A DNA stretch of 64,000 nucleotides. Origin: Halostella limicola. GTDB lineage: Archaea; Halobacteriota; Halobacteria; Halobacteriales; Natronoarchaeaceae. Both the position numbers and the translations under genes were made by a program. The stretch lies in NCBI RefSeq assembly GCF_003675875.1, contig NZ_RCDI01000001.1, positions 1,302,001 through 1,366,000 on the forward strand. Reading direction: 5' to 3'. The first letter of the stretch is position 1; every line of letters starts with the position of its first letter. This document shows, piece by piece, positions 24,545 through 32,790 of this stretch. Below the pieces are notes generated by a model. The model saw only the letters and a list, made by a program, of their open reading frames with translations. It made no database searches and was not told where the DNA came from.

Positions 24545-25056
24545 GCGCGGCACCCCCTGTCGGCCGTCGGGCGGTTCGGTCGTCGGCGTGCGTCGTGTGG
24601 CAGTTCATTCGTAGCGAAGATTGGGTACTGAAGCCTGCTAATTAACAGTTTGGCTTTCAGTTTTTTCAACAGGTTTCGGTCGCAGATGTATCTGCGTGGT
24701 TGATCGCGGTCGGTGTTGCCGGTCTCCGCGTCCCGCGCGAAGTCGGCGTTCGGTACGCCCACTACTGTGTGCGGACGTATAATAAAGATGGCTAGTCATC
24801 GAAGTGGAAGTGAAACAACAGGATCGGCGCGCCGTCACGGAGTTCCGGCGGCTCGGGCCGGTGAGAGTGGTCGCGCTCGCGGCGTCGCGTCGCGGGTGAT
24901 CGAGTCGTCCCATCCGCGGTCACGTACGGGCCGGCGGGTGTTAATCACCGTGGCCCGTTCGACAGCTGACACGATCCGAACGGAACCGTCAGTCCGCGGC
25001 CGCGGGCGAGGTGATCGGACAGCAAACTTATGGTCAGTCAGTGAGGTGATCCGGAC
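24545..25056. other. Gene-free region upstream of nrdJ
   Basis: These 512 bp separate nrdJ (-) from a small membrane protein (+). The first half is AT-richer than average. Two TATA-like stretches could serve nrdJ: TTAATTAG near 24641 and TATTATACG near 24779 (minus strand). The latter would give a leader of ~200 nt. Open frames in the right half overlap the next gene and lack start-region support. No B12-box-like conserved pattern was found. Confidence 0.5.
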
Positions 25057-25257
25057 ATGTACGCGCAGTTACCGGCCGCCCTGCTCCAGCTCCCCGGCGT
25101 CGCGAACTCGCCGCTCGGCAAGCTCCTCGTCGCGATCGTCGCCCTCGCCGTCATCGTGCTCGTCGGGCGCATCGTCCTGAGCATTGCCTGGAAGCTGCTG
25201 CTGATCGCGGGCGTCGTCGTCGCCGCGCTCTACGCGGTCAGCCTGGTCCCGTTCTGA
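25057..25257 (+). CDS. Small hydrophobic membrane protein (66 aa)
   Basis: Most of the protein is hydrophobic. Two predicted membrane helices lie at ~22-42 and ~45-64, separated by a short W-K turn. The N-terminus (Y-A-Q-L-P-A-A-L-L-Q-L-P-G) is amphipathic. AACTTATGG, about 25-30 bp upstream, may be its TATA element. Codon bias supports coding. No family is recognised; it could be a subunit or regulator of a membrane complex. Confidence 0.6.
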   Translation: MYAQLPAALLQLPGVANSPLGKLLVAIVALAVIVLVGRIVLSIAWKLLLIAGVVVAALYAVSLVPF

Positions 25258-25319
25258 ACGCCGCGGCGGAAGGACGAGCCGCGGAGACCCACCGCCAGTG
25301 GGCGCTCGGCCGCGGGCGC

Positions 25320-25904
25320 TCACAGCCCGGTGAGGAAGTTCTCGATGACGTCGTGTCCCACGGCCGTGAGCACGCTCTCCGGGTGGAACAGCACGCCCTC
25401 GATGGGGTGCTCGCGGTGGCGGACCCCCATCGCGATCTCCGTCCCGTCGTGGTCGGTCACCGCCGTCACCTCGAAGCAGTTCGGCACGTCCGTGGCGATG
25501 AGCGAGTGGTAGCGTCCGGCGCGAAAGCCTTGGTCGAGCCCGGCGAAGACGCCCTCGCCGTCGTGCTCGATCGGGTACGCCTTCCCGTGGATCGGCTCCG
25601 GCGCGCGCCCGACCGCGCCGCCGTAGACGTGGACGGCCGCCTCGAACCCGAGGCAGACGCCCAGCGTCGGCACCTCGGGGCTGACCTCCCGGAGGACGTC
25701 GTTCGTGACGCCCACGTCGCGCTCGTTCGCCGGGTGGCCCGGCCCCGGACTGACGACGATCGCGTCCGGGTCGGCCGCGCGCACCGCGTCGAGGGAGGCG
25801 GTGTTTCGCAGCACCTCGGTGTCGGCGTGCTCGCTGACGTACTCGACGAGGTTGTACGTGAACGAGTCGAAGTTGTCGACGAAAAGTACCGTGGGGTCGC
25901 TCAT
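25320..25904 (-). CDS. trpG: Anthranilate synthase component II (glutamine amidotransferase)
   Basis: This 194-residue class I glutaminase supplies ammonia to TrpE for anthranilate synthesis from chorismate. Motifs are F-V-D-N-F-D-S-F-T-Y-N-L at the start, the oxyanion P-G-P-G-H-P, the nucleophile elbow G-V-C-L-G (Cys ~84) and the His-Glu pair F-H-P-E-S. It is the last gene of trpD-F-E-G; its ATG overlaps the trpE stop by 4 nt. The G-F-E variant after C-L-G replaces the common H-Q of bacterial TrpG. Confidence 0.95.
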   Translation of the reverse strand: MSDPTVLFVDNFDSFTYNLVEYVSEHADTEVLRNTASLDAVRAADPDAIVVSPGPGHPANERDVGVTNDVLREVSPEVPTLGVCLGFEAAVHVYGGAVGRAPEPIHGKAYPIEHDGEGVFAGLDQGFRAGRYHSLIATDVPNCFEVTAVTDHDGTEIAMGVRHREHPIEGVLFHPESVLTAVGHDVIENFLTGL

Positions 25905-27577
25905 CGCTCGCCCCCCAGTTCAGTCGCCGTCTCACCGCCGTCCGACGGGGTCTCCGCGTCGCCGGCTTCGCCGTCGGCCGCGACCGCCCCGTCGCCCGCC
26001 GCGATCCGGTCCAGCGCGACGAGGACGCCGTCCATCTTCTTCTCCGTCTCCTCGTACTCGGCGGTCGGGTCGCTGTCGGCGACGATCCCCGCGCCCGCCT
26101 GCACCGTGACGCGGTCGGCGCTCCCGTCGCCGTCGGGCAGCGCCGCGTCGCGCTCGACGGTCGCCGTCCGGATGACGATGGCCGAGTCCATGTCGCCGTT
26201 CCACGAGTAGTAGCCGACGCCGCCGCCGTAGAGGCCGCGGGGCTCGCGTTCGAGGTAGTCGATGATCTCCATGGCGCGGATCTTTGGCGCGCCAGAGAGC
26301 GTCCCGGCGGGGAACGCCGCCCGCGTCGCGTCGAAGGCATCACAGTCCGCGGCGAGCGTCCCCGTAACGGTGCTCTCGATGTGCTGGACGTGGCTGTACT
26401 TCAGCACGTTCATGAACTCGTCGACGCGGACGCTCCCGGACTCACTGACCCGCCGCACGTCGTTGCGCGCGAGGTCGACGAGCATCGTGTGCTCGGCGCG
26501 TTCCTTCTCGTCAGCGAGCATCTCGCCCGCGAGGCGGCGGTCCTCAACGGGGCTCGCACCGCGGTCGCAGGTGCCCGCGATGGGGTTCGCCATCACCTCC
26601 TCACCGCGGACGGAGACGAGCGTCTCGGGGCTCGCGCCGACGACGTGCAGGTCGTCGTAGCCGAGCAGGTACATGTACGGCGACGGGTTCACCTCCCGGA
26701 GCGCCTCGTACAGTCCCAGCGGGTCGACATCGCCGTACAGCTCCCGCTTGCGAGAGATGACGCCCTGGTAGATGTCGCCGTCGAGGACGTGCTCTTTCGC
26801 CTTCCGGACGCTCTCCTCGTACTCCTCCTGCGGGCCGGCGGTCTCGGCGACCTTGCGGAAACCGCCGGGGTCAGGGCCGTCCGCCGCTGCGAGGAGCGCC
26901 TCGACGCGTTCGACCTCGGCGACGAGGTCGTCGTAGACGGCGCCGGCGTCGTCCTCCGGGCGGAGCACCGGCGTGCAGACGAGTTCGAGCGTCCCCGCCA
27001 CGTCGTCGAAGACGAGCGTCCGGGTGTTCAGCACGAACTGCGCGTCCGGGAACCTGGAGGGCGGGCGCTCCAGCCCCACCTCGTCGAGCCACATGTCGTA
27101 GACGGCGTCGTAGCCGAGGAAGCCGACGAGGCCGCCCTCCAGGTGCTGGCGGTCGTGCTCCGGGAAGCCGCGCAGTTCCGCGTCGGGCAGCACCGCCCGG
27201 AGCTCGTCGACGGTGTCGCCGCCGTTCGTCGCGATCAGGTCGCCGTAGCGCTCCTCGGTCAGCACGTCGACGGTCGTCTCGTCGGGGCCGACCGTCGCGA
27301 CGGCGACCGGGTCGTACCCGACGAACGAGTAGCGCGCGTGCCGGTCCGGGTTGGCCGAAGTCGGCCGGAACGCGCCGTCCGGGTCGCTGGAGGCGGTCTT
27401 CTCCGCGCTTTCGAGCAGGAAGGAGTAGTCCGACGCGTCGGCGTCGGTCGTCCGGCCCGTCAGCGCGGCGTAGGCGGCGAGCGGCGACACGTCGACGTCG
27501 AGGGCCGCGGCCGCGCGGATCACGACCGGCCCGTCGGCGTCCGCGCGCTCGACGAACGTCTCGCGGTCGACGTTCAC
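25901..27577 (-). CDS. trpE: Anthranilate synthase component I
   Basis: This 558-residue chorismate-binding enzyme converts chorismate to anthranilate with ammonia from TrpG. L-L-E-S near residue 55 is the tryptophan feedback-binding motif. The active site is seen as P-I-A-G-T, E-K-E-R-A-E-H-x-M-L-V-D-L-A-R-N-D, G-T-L-S-G-A-P-K and G-G-G-V-G-Y. The C-terminal ~40 residues are an acidic, Gly/Ala-rich tail. A GTG start overlaps trpF by 4 nt. Feedback inhibition by tryptophan is expected. Confidence 0.96.
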   Translation of the reverse strand: MNVDRETFVERADADGPVVIRAAAALDVDVSPLAAYAALTGRTTDADASDYSFLLESAEKTASSDPDGAFRPTSANPDRHARYSFVGYDPVAVATVGPDETTVDVLTEERYGDLIATNGGDTVDELRAVLPDAELRGFPEHDRQHLEGGLVGFLGYDAVYDMWLDEVGLERPPSRFPDAQFVLNTRTLVFDDVAGTLELVCTPVLRPEDDAGAVYDDLVAEVERVEALLAAADGPDPGGFRKVAETAGPQEEYEESVRKAKEHVLDGDIYQGVISRKRELYGDVDPLGLYEALREVNPSPYMYLLGYDDLHVVGASPETLVSVRGEEVMANPIAGTCDRGASPVEDRRLAGEMLADEKERAEHTMLVDLARNDVRRVSESGSVRVDEFMNVLKYSHVQHIESTVTGTLAADCDAFDATRAAFPAGTLSGAPKIRAMEIIDYLEREPRGLYGGGVGYYSWNGDMDSAIVIRTATVERDAALPDGDGSADRVTVQAGAGIVADSDPTAEYEETEKKMDGVLVALDRIAAGDGAVAADGEAGDAETPSDGGETATELGGER

Positions 27578-28293
27578 GCCTCGACCCCCTCGCGGTCCGC
27601 GTCCCCCGCGATCGTCGCGTTCCGGACGAACGCGCGGACGGCCTCGTGGTCCTTCACGCCGCCCTCCGCTTCGACGCCGTCGGTTCGCTCCGCTCCCCGA
27701 CGAGCATCGCGCTCGCTCGGCGAGCGCTCAACCCCGCTCGCAACGTCGACCGCGAACGGGTCGACCGTGCGGACGGCCTCGGTCACGTTGTCGGGCGTGA
27801 GGCCGCCGGCGAGGATCAAGGGCGCTTCCAGATCGGCCGTCGCCTCGCGGGTGCGCTCCCAGTCGTGGGTCTCGCCGGTGCCGCCGCCGCCCGCCGCGTC
27901 GACGGAGTCGACCAGCAGGGCGTCCGCGACGCCGTCGTACTCGGCGGCGCGCTCCGGTTCCGCGGCGTCGACAGACTTGATCACGTCGGCGTCGACGGCC
28001 GCGCGGAGGTCGCCAACCGCGGCGGGGGAGAGGTCGCCGTGCTCCTGCACCGCGTCGGGGCCGACGCGCTCGACGAGGTCCGCGCCGGCCGCGGCGCTCT
28101 CCGGCATCGTCACCAGCACGCTCGTCACGAACGGCGGGACCGCGGCGGCCAGTTCGGCCGCGCGCTCGGGCGACACCTCGCGGGGCGTGTCGACCGGCAC
28201 GTCGCAGATGAACCCGACGGCGTCCGCGCCGGCGTCGACGGCCGCGCGGAGGTCCGCCTCGCGGGTGATCCCGCAGATCTTCGCCCGCGTCAT
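27574..28293 (-). CDS. trpF: Phosphoribosylanthranilate isomerase with an inserted segment
   Basis: TrpF isomerises phosphoribosylanthranilate to CdRP. Visible motifs are the catalytic Cys in K-I-C-G-I-T (residues 5-10), the TIM-barrel strand L-I-L-A-G-G-L-T-P-D-N-V and the phosphate-binding D-V-A-S-G-V-E. After that last motif about 19 extra residues rich in S, R, E and D interrupt the usual join to G-G-V-K-D-H-E. They coincide with DNA palindromes at 27678-27727 and are followed by a second G-V-E. A ~15-residue tail extends the C-terminus. Overlaps trpD and trpE by 4 nt each. Confidence 0.93.
   Translation of the reverse strand: MTRAKICGITREADLRAAVDAGADAVGFICDVPVDTPREVSPERAAELAAAVPPFVTSVLVTMPESAAAGADLVERVGPDAVQEHGDLSPAAVGDLRAAVDADVIKSVDAAEPERAAEYDGVADALLVDSVDAAGGGGTGETHDWERTREATADLEAPLILAGGLTPDNVTEAVRTVDPFAVDVASGVERSPSERDARRGAERTDGVEAEGGVKDHEAVRAFVRNATIAGDADREGVEA
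27678..27727. repeat. Palindromes inside trpF
   Basis: GCGCTCGC-tcg-GCGAGCGC is a perfect 8-bp stem at 27709-27727. CGTCGG/CCGACG at 27678-27683 and 27697-27702 forms a second hairpin. They encode residues ~189-206, a segment absent from the normal TrpF fold. The open frame is preserved. Confidence 0.6.
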
Positions 28294-29294
28294 CTCGCCA
28301 CGGCCGACTGGAGGTCGGCGAGCTTCCTCGCGGCCTCGCCGGAGTCGATCGCCTCGCGGGCGGCGTCGACGCCCGCTTCCAGGCTCTCGGCCTCGCCCGC
28401 GACGTAGATGGCCGCGCCGGCGTTCGCGAGGATGATGTCGCGCTTCGCGCCCGTCACGTCGCCCTCGACGATCCCCTTCATGTCCTCGGCGTTCTCGGCG
28501 GGGGTACCGCCCGCGACCGCCTCGACGTCGTACTGTTCGAGGCCGAGGTCCGCCGGCGTCAGAGTGTACTCCTCGACCTCGTCGCCGAATACCTCGGCGA
28601 CCGTCGTCTCGCCGTGGATCCCGATCTCGTCCATGCCGGAGCCGTGGACGACCAGCGCGCGCTCGACGTCCATCCGCGCCAGTGCGCGGGCGAGCACCGG
28701 CACGAGGTCCGGGTCGTACACGCCGACGATCTGCGCGTCAGCGCCGGCCGGGTTCGTCAGCGGCCCGAGCACGTTGAAGATCGTCCGCATCCCGAGCTCC
28801 TTCCGCGGGCCGATGACGGCCTTCATCGCGGGGTGGAACACGGTCGCGAGCATGAAGCCGATGCCGTCGTCCTCGATGGCCTCCTCGACGGCCGGCGGTT
28901 CGGCCTCGACGTTCACGCCGACCTCTTCGAGCACGTCCGCGCTCCCGGAGGACGAGGACACGGAGTAGTTACCGTGCTTGGCGACCGGCACGCCCGCGCC
29001 GCTGGCGACGATGGCGCTCGTCGTCGACACGTTGATCGTGTCGTAGTCGTCGCCGCCCGTGCCGCAGGTGTCGACCAGCGGCGTCCGGTCCGGATCGATC
29101 GTCCGCGCCGCGTTGCGCATCCCTTCGGCGAAGCCCGCGATCTCCGTCTCCGTCTCGCCCTTGGCCCGCAGCGCCGCCAGGAGCGCGCCGATCTGCGCTT
29201 CCGTCGCTTCCTCGAAGACGGCCGTCGCCGCCTCGCGCGCTTCCGACTGGGTCAGGTCCGCGCCGTCACTGACGCGTTCGATGTGTTCCTGCAT
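28290..29294 (-). CDS. trpD: Anthranilate phosphoribosyltransferase
   Basis: This 334-residue enzyme joins anthranilate and PRPP. The PRPP/Mg motif D-T-C-G-T-G-G-D-D-Y-D-T-I-N-V-S-T is near residues 78-95. K-H-G-N-Y-S-V-S-S-S-S-G-S-A-D follows, along with the H-P-A-M-K anthranilate-channel region and R-T-I-F-N-V-L-G-P-L-T-N-P. It is the first gene of a trpD-F-E-G operon. trpC, trpB and trpA are not in this window. Expression is probably controlled at the TGTACA pair 34-49 bp upstream. Confidence 0.96.
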   Translation of the reverse strand: MQEHIERVSDGADLTQSEAREAATAVFEEATEAQIGALLAALRAKGETETEIAGFAEGMRNAARTIDPDRTPLVDTCGTGGDDYDTINVSTTSAIVASGAGVPVAKHGNYSVSSSSGSADVLEEVGVNVEAEPPAVEEAIEDDGIGFMLATVFHPAMKAVIGPRKELGMRTIFNVLGPLTNPAGADAQIVGVYDPDLVPVLARALARMDVERALVVHGSGMDEIGIHGETTVAEVFGDEVEEYTLTPADLGLEQYDVEAVAGGTPAENAEDMKGIVEGDVTGAKRDIILANAGAAIYVAGEAESLEAGVDAAREAIDSGEAARKLADLQSAVAR

Positions 29295-29327
29295 GATGGG
29301 GCACCGATGGATTACTTCGTGTTGTAG

Positions 29328-29343
29328 TGTACAAATCTGTACA
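29328..29343. promoter_or_regulatory. Candidate trp operator: paired TGTACA boxes
   Basis: TGTACA at 29328-29333 and again at 29338-29343 are 10 bp apart, one helical turn. Together they form a near-perfect 16-bp palindrome, 34-49 bp before the trpD ATG. A TATA-like CTTAAG (29348-29353) lies just upstream in the direction of transcription. TGTACA is the TRP-box consensus bound by TrpY in Methanothermobacter. A repressor here would block the promoter. Confidence 0.6.
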
Positions 29344-29455
29344 TCAACTTAAGGCTGTCGCCGGCGCGGTCGTCGCCGATTCCCATACGGCGTCGGAATT
29401 CGAAACCTTCAATTATATCCCCCGGCTACCGGTTAGTGCAGGCAAGCACCAGACG

Positions 29456-29530
29456 GGGTTTGTGGTCTAGTCTGGTTATGACACCTCCTTGACATGGAGG
29501 AGGCCGGCAGTTCAAATCTGCCCAAACCCA
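29456..29530 (+). tRNA. tRNA-Val (GAC)
   Basis: The acceptor stem pairs GGGTTTG (29456-29462) with CAAACCC (29523-29529), discriminator A. The D arm contains GGTCTAGTCTGGTTATGAC. The anticodon stem CCTCC/GGAGG encloses TTGACAT, anticodon GAC at 29491-29493. The T arm is GGCAG-TTCAAAT-CTGCC. There is no intron and no encoded CCA. AATTATATCC about 35-45 bp upstream is a probable TATA element. Confidence 0.97.
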
Positions 29531-29661
29531 CTACATTCTTCCGACGCTGCTCTGCCAGCGCCAGGTGTATTCGAGACGTCGAACGATGAATCAGGGAGCG
29601 TAGCGTAACGACGGGGTTCGATCTGCCCAATAGGTTCCTCCGTCAGACCTGCGTTCTACCC

Positions 29662-29796
29662 TCACTCCCGCCGGTCGTCGAGATGCCGACCCCGAGCGTG
29701 GCCGCGGAACACGTCGAACGCCCATCTGCCGGCGTAGACGAGCCTTCGCCGCCACCGGTGCAGGCCCTCCGGTTCCCCCTGATTCGGATCGGTCAT
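29662..29796 (-). CDS. Possible 44-residue basic protein
   Basis: ATG 29796 to TGA 29662-29664. The product starts M-T-D-P-N-Q-G-E-P-E-G and continues with a basic, aromatic helix (L-H-R-W-R-R-R-L-V-Y-A-G-R-W-A-F-D-V-F-R-G-H). ATAATTAAT lies about 27 bp upstream of the ATG, in line with a leaderless promoter. Codon bias is moderate. It could be a real small protein, but conservation was not checked. Confidence 0.4.
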   Translation of the reverse strand: MTDPNQGEPEGLHRWRRRLVYAGRWAFDVFRGHARGRHLDDRRE

Positions 29797-29900
29797 ACTG
29801 GTCCGTTCGCTCCGACGACTCATTAATTATCCCCGTAGTCGGAGTCGTACCCGATATACCGTCACAAGCCCTATCACCACAGGCGCAGAACGTACCCGTA

Positions 29901-30314
29901 ATGCCTTTCGACCCGAACGAGCCGGAGATCGACGCGGACGAGGTGTGCGACCGCGTGGACGCGGCCATCGAGGAGAACGAGGTCGTCCTGTTCATGAAGG
30001 GGACGGAGCTGATGCCCCAGTGCGGTTACTCCGAGCGCGCGCTCGGGCTGATCGACAAGTACCGCGACGACTACGAGGTCGTCGACACGCTCCAGAACCT
30101 CGAGGCGTTCCGCGAGGCGCTGGAGGCCCACAGCGGCTGGGAGACCACGCCCCAGACCTTCGTCGAGGGCGAGTTCGTCGGCGGGAGCGACATCCTCGCG
30201 GAGCTCGACGAGCGCGGCGAGCTCGCGGAGACGCTGAACGTCGACCCGGACGAGGTGGAGACCGACGCCGACGCGTCGGACGCCGACGACGCCGGCGTCG
30301 ACGCGCCGTTCTGA
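29901..30314 (+). CDS. Monothiol glutaredoxin (Grx4/GrxD type)
   Basis: This 137-residue glutaredoxin has the monothiol active site C-G-Y-S (Cys41), preceded by the family segment V-V-L-F-M-K-G-T. T-T-P-Q-T-F and G-G-S-D-I-L supply the glutathione-binding cis-Pro and G-G motifs. Monothiol Grx proteins carry or deliver [2Fe-2S] clusters. Haloarchaea use gamma-glutamylcysteine rather than glutathione, so the thiol partner may differ. A ~25-residue acidic C-terminal tail is an addition. Confidence 0.9.
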   Translation: MPFDPNEPEIDADEVCDRVDAAIEENEVVLFMKGTELMPQCGYSERALGLIDKYRDDYEVVDTLQNLEAFREALEAHSGWETTPQTFVEGEFVGGSDILAELDERGELAETLNVDPDEVETDADASDADDAGVDAPF

Positions 30315-30358
30315 CGGTCCGGCCGGCGCTTTTCCGGTTGCGCGGCGTAGTGTGAGCC

Positions 30359-31276
30359 ATGAGCGACATCTGGCACAGCGTGCGCGACGAGTGCGAGCGG
30401 CTCGACCCGGAAGCGCAACTGGTGACGCCCGTCTCGGAGCGGCCGTTCGGGATCGAGACGACGTTCGACGACCGCGTCGTCGTCCGGTTTCACGACGGCG
30501 GCGAGGAGCGCCGGCTCAACCGGCGGCAGTTCGAGGTGCTCGCGGACCGCCTCGACGACGGACCGATTCCGCTGGAGGACCTGCCGGCCGGCGTCGAACC
30601 GTACGCCGCCGTCCTGAGTCTCGCCCCCGCGGTCGTCTCGGACGGCGAGACCCTCTCGCGGACGCCCGACGAGGGCGACGACGGGGAGAGTCCGCACCTC
30701 GTGCCGCCGGAGGAGGCGCGGACGCCACCGGAGCGCGTCCACGACGACGCCGTGTTGCTCGCGGACCTGCTGGAACGGCTGGACGCCGAGGACCCGGCGT
30801 CGCTGGACACCGAGGCGCTGACCGATCTGTACGTCGTGCTGTCGGACGTCCAGCGCGGCGCGGACCGCGTCAGGAGTTCGGTCGGCGAGCCACTGCTCGA
30901 CCGCCTGGGCCCGGACCAGGAGCTACGCGGTCGGTTCGGGACGGTCCGGCGGACGACGCGCGAGCGGAGCCGGCCGAAGGACGACGAGACGGTGCTCGAC
31001 GCGCTCGACGAGCACGACATCCCGCACGAGTGGGTGATGGGCGTCGACCCCGACAAGCTGGACGTCGTGGTGGCGGTCACGGACCTGACCGAGGACGAGG
31101 TGTACGACACCGACGAGCAGGTGTACGTCCAGAAGACGGGCGTCGACGAGAGCGAGAAGTTCTCGCGGCTCCGCGGACTGGTCGACCGCATCGACGAACT
31201 CGACGAGGGTGCGGAGCTACGGGACGACCTCGCCGACCTCGAAGAGCGACTCGACGAGGCTCTCTCGGCGGGGTAG
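30359..31276 (+). CDS. Conserved haloarchaeal protein of unknown function
   Basis: This 305-residue, highly acidic, soluble protein starts 44 bp after the glutaredoxin. The N-terminal ~80 residues form a compact alpha/beta unit (T-P-V-S-E-R-P-F-G-I-E-T-T, then L-N-R-R-Q-F-E-V-L). A central helical, acidic region and a C-terminal unit ending in a predicted coiled coil (L-R-G-L-V-D-R-I-D-E-L) follow. No cysteine motifs, nucleotide-binding loops or membrane segments are seen. I do not recognise the family. Confidence 0.7.
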   Translation: MSDIWHSVRDECERLDPEAQLVTPVSERPFGIETTFDDRVVVRFHDGGEERRLNRRQFEVLADRLDDGPIPLEDLPAGVEPYAAVLSLAPAVVSDGETLSRTPDEGDDGESPHLVPPEEARTPPERVHDDAVLLADLLERLDAEDPASLDTEALTDLYVVLSDVQRGADRVRSSVGEPLLDRLGPDQELRGRFGTVRRTTRERSRPKDDETVLDALDEHDIPHEWVMGVDPDKLDVVVAVTDLTEDEVYDTDEQVYVQKTGVDESEKFSRLRGLVDRIDELDEGAELRDDLADLEERLDEALSAG

Positions 31277-31338
31277 CCGGGCTGTCGCGGGCGTCGAGCG
31301 GCAGACCCGTTGACGGGGGGAGCGATCGACTACCGCAG

Positions 31339-31596
31339 TTACCCGTCGCCCTCGGACTGGTACGGCTCGCCCACCGCGTGCCGGGGCAGGAGGTTCATCA
31401 CCTCGGTCTCCAGGTCGTCCATCGACTCGAACGTCTCGTCGCCGGACCCTGCGACGAGGTCGCCGAGGTTCTCCTCGCCGTCCGCGAGGACCAGCGTCAC
31501 GTCGTCGCACTCCTCGGCGACGGCCTCCCGCGACGCCGGGTAGTCGAGTTCGTTCAGGACGGCTTCCAGCTCGTTGAGTTTGACGTTTCTTCCCAT
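31339..31596 (-). CDS. DUF5789 family protein
   Basis: This 85-residue acidic protein fits DUF5789: L-N-E-L-E-A-V-L-N-E-L-D-Y-P at the start, then V-T-L-V-L-A-D-G-E-E-N-L-G-D-L-V and a C-terminal M-N-L-L-P-R-H-A-V-G-E-P-Y. The family is small and restricted to Halobacteria, often in several copies per genome. Function unknown. It converges with the gene at 30359-31276. Confidence 0.75.
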   Translation of the reverse strand: MGRNVKLNELEAVLNELDYPASREAVAEECDDVTLVLADGEENLGDLVAGSGDETFESMDDLETEVMNLLPRHAVGEPYQSEGDG

Positions 31597-31688
31597 GTCT
31601 TACGACTACGGGTGCAACGGGCATAGAGGTAGGGCACGGCCCGCGGTCGAACACGCTCCCGAGACAGACGGCGGCCGTCGGCCGGCGG

Positions 31689-32594
31689 TCACTCCGTCAC
31701 GGAGAGGCGCACGTCGCCGGTGTCGGTGGTGACCCGGAGCGCGTGCGTGCCGTCGCCGAGGTCCGCGACGAACGTGGTCTCGGTCTCCGTGTCGGGGTCG
31801 TCGAACCCGTCGGCCGTGATATCGCCCGTGTTCGTCGACACGGTGACGGCCGCGTCGAGTTCTCGCGAGAGCGCCAGCGAGACGTCCCCGGTGTCCGTCT
31901 CGACCTCGGCGTCCCCGGACAGCGACGGTATCTCCGCGTCGACGTCGCCCGTGTCGGTCCGCACTCTGTCGACGGCGGTCGACTGACGGACAGTGACGTC
32001 CCCGGTGTCGGCCCGGGTCGACACCGTCCCGTCGACCCCGTCTATCTCCTGATCGCCGGTGTCGGTTTCGGCGGTCAGGTCGCCGCGGACGTCGGCCGCG
32101 TCGACGTCCCCGGTGTTCGTCTCGACGGTCGTCGGTCCGTCGACGCCGCGGATCCGCAGGTCGCCGGTGTTCGCCGTCGCCCGCGTGACCGGAAGCCCCT
32201 CGGGAACGACGACTTCGACGTCCATCGTCGGCCCCGGCCCCAGCCGGATCCAGTTGTCGTCGTCCGACCGCGTCGCGGACACGTCGACGGTCCCCCCGCT
32301 GCGCTCGACGGCGAGTTCGAGCTGGTCGAGACCGTCCTCGCCGCCGGCCCGCTTGACCGCCTCGACCCGGACGTCCGACCGGTCCTCGCCGCGAACGGTC
32401 GCGTCGCTCACCTCAGTCGCGAGGGTCAGGCCGTCTGCTCCCGCCGGGTCGACCGTCTCCGTGACGGTCTCTTCCGCGTTCCTGTCGGTCGCGATCGCGA
32501 TACAGCCCGAGAGCCCGCCGAGGAGGGCGGCGCTGGCCGCGGCGAGAAGCGTCCGCCGCGCCACGGAAGCGTCGGTCGCTGTGGAGTCGGTCAT
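31689..32594 (-). CDS. DUF4097-type beta-helical lipoprotein with TGD repeats
   Basis: This 301-residue exported protein has a hydrophobic signal (R-R-T-L-L-A-A-A-S-A-A-L-L-G-G-L) and lipobox L-S-G-C. From about residue 140 onward T-G-D-V/I/L/Q appears eight times at roughly 18-25-residue spacing. This is the rung pattern of DUF4097 adhesin-like beta-solenoids. The protein is expected on the cell surface. Bacterial relatives sit near envelope-stress systems. It is divergent from the large PAS/Bat regulator, which may control it. Confidence 0.82.
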   Translation of the reverse strand: MTDSTATDASVARRTLLAAASAALLGGLSGCIAIATDRNAEETVTETVDPAGADGLTLATEVSDATVRGEDRSDVRVEAVKRAGGEDGLDQLELAVERSGGTVDVSATRSDDDNWIRLGPGPTMDVEVVVPEGLPVTRATANTGDLRIRGVDGPTTVETNTGDVDAADVRGDLTAETDTGDQEIDGVDGTVSTRADTGDVTVRQSTAVDRVRTDTGDVDAEIPSLSGDAEVETDTGDVSLALSRELDAAVTVSTNTGDITADGFDDPDTETETTFVADLGDGTHALRVTTDTGDVRLSVTE

Positions 32595-32790
32595 CGTAAT
32601 CCCAACCTCTCGACGGCGGGTAATAAAGCGCCCCCGACCGTTACAGCCGCTACAACCCTGCAAAAGCTATATATACGGCGTCCGAGCCGCCGACCTTTCT
32701 TTCGGTTTTTTCAAAGGTCAGGCTCGCCGTCACTGAACTTCTTAACGCCGTAGCACTAACCCTCGGAGAACCGCTCCCCCATTTCAAACC

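Noticed and set aside
24545-24800. Cobalamin riboswitch upstream of nrdJ
   Set aside because: No B12-box-like conserved segment or expected multi-stem layout was seen, and such riboswitches are not typical of Halobacteria.
24713-25180. 155-codon plus-strand frame upstream of the small membrane protein
   Set aside because: Arg/Ser-rich product, overlaps the better supported gene at 25057 in another frame, and lacks third-position bias in its first half.
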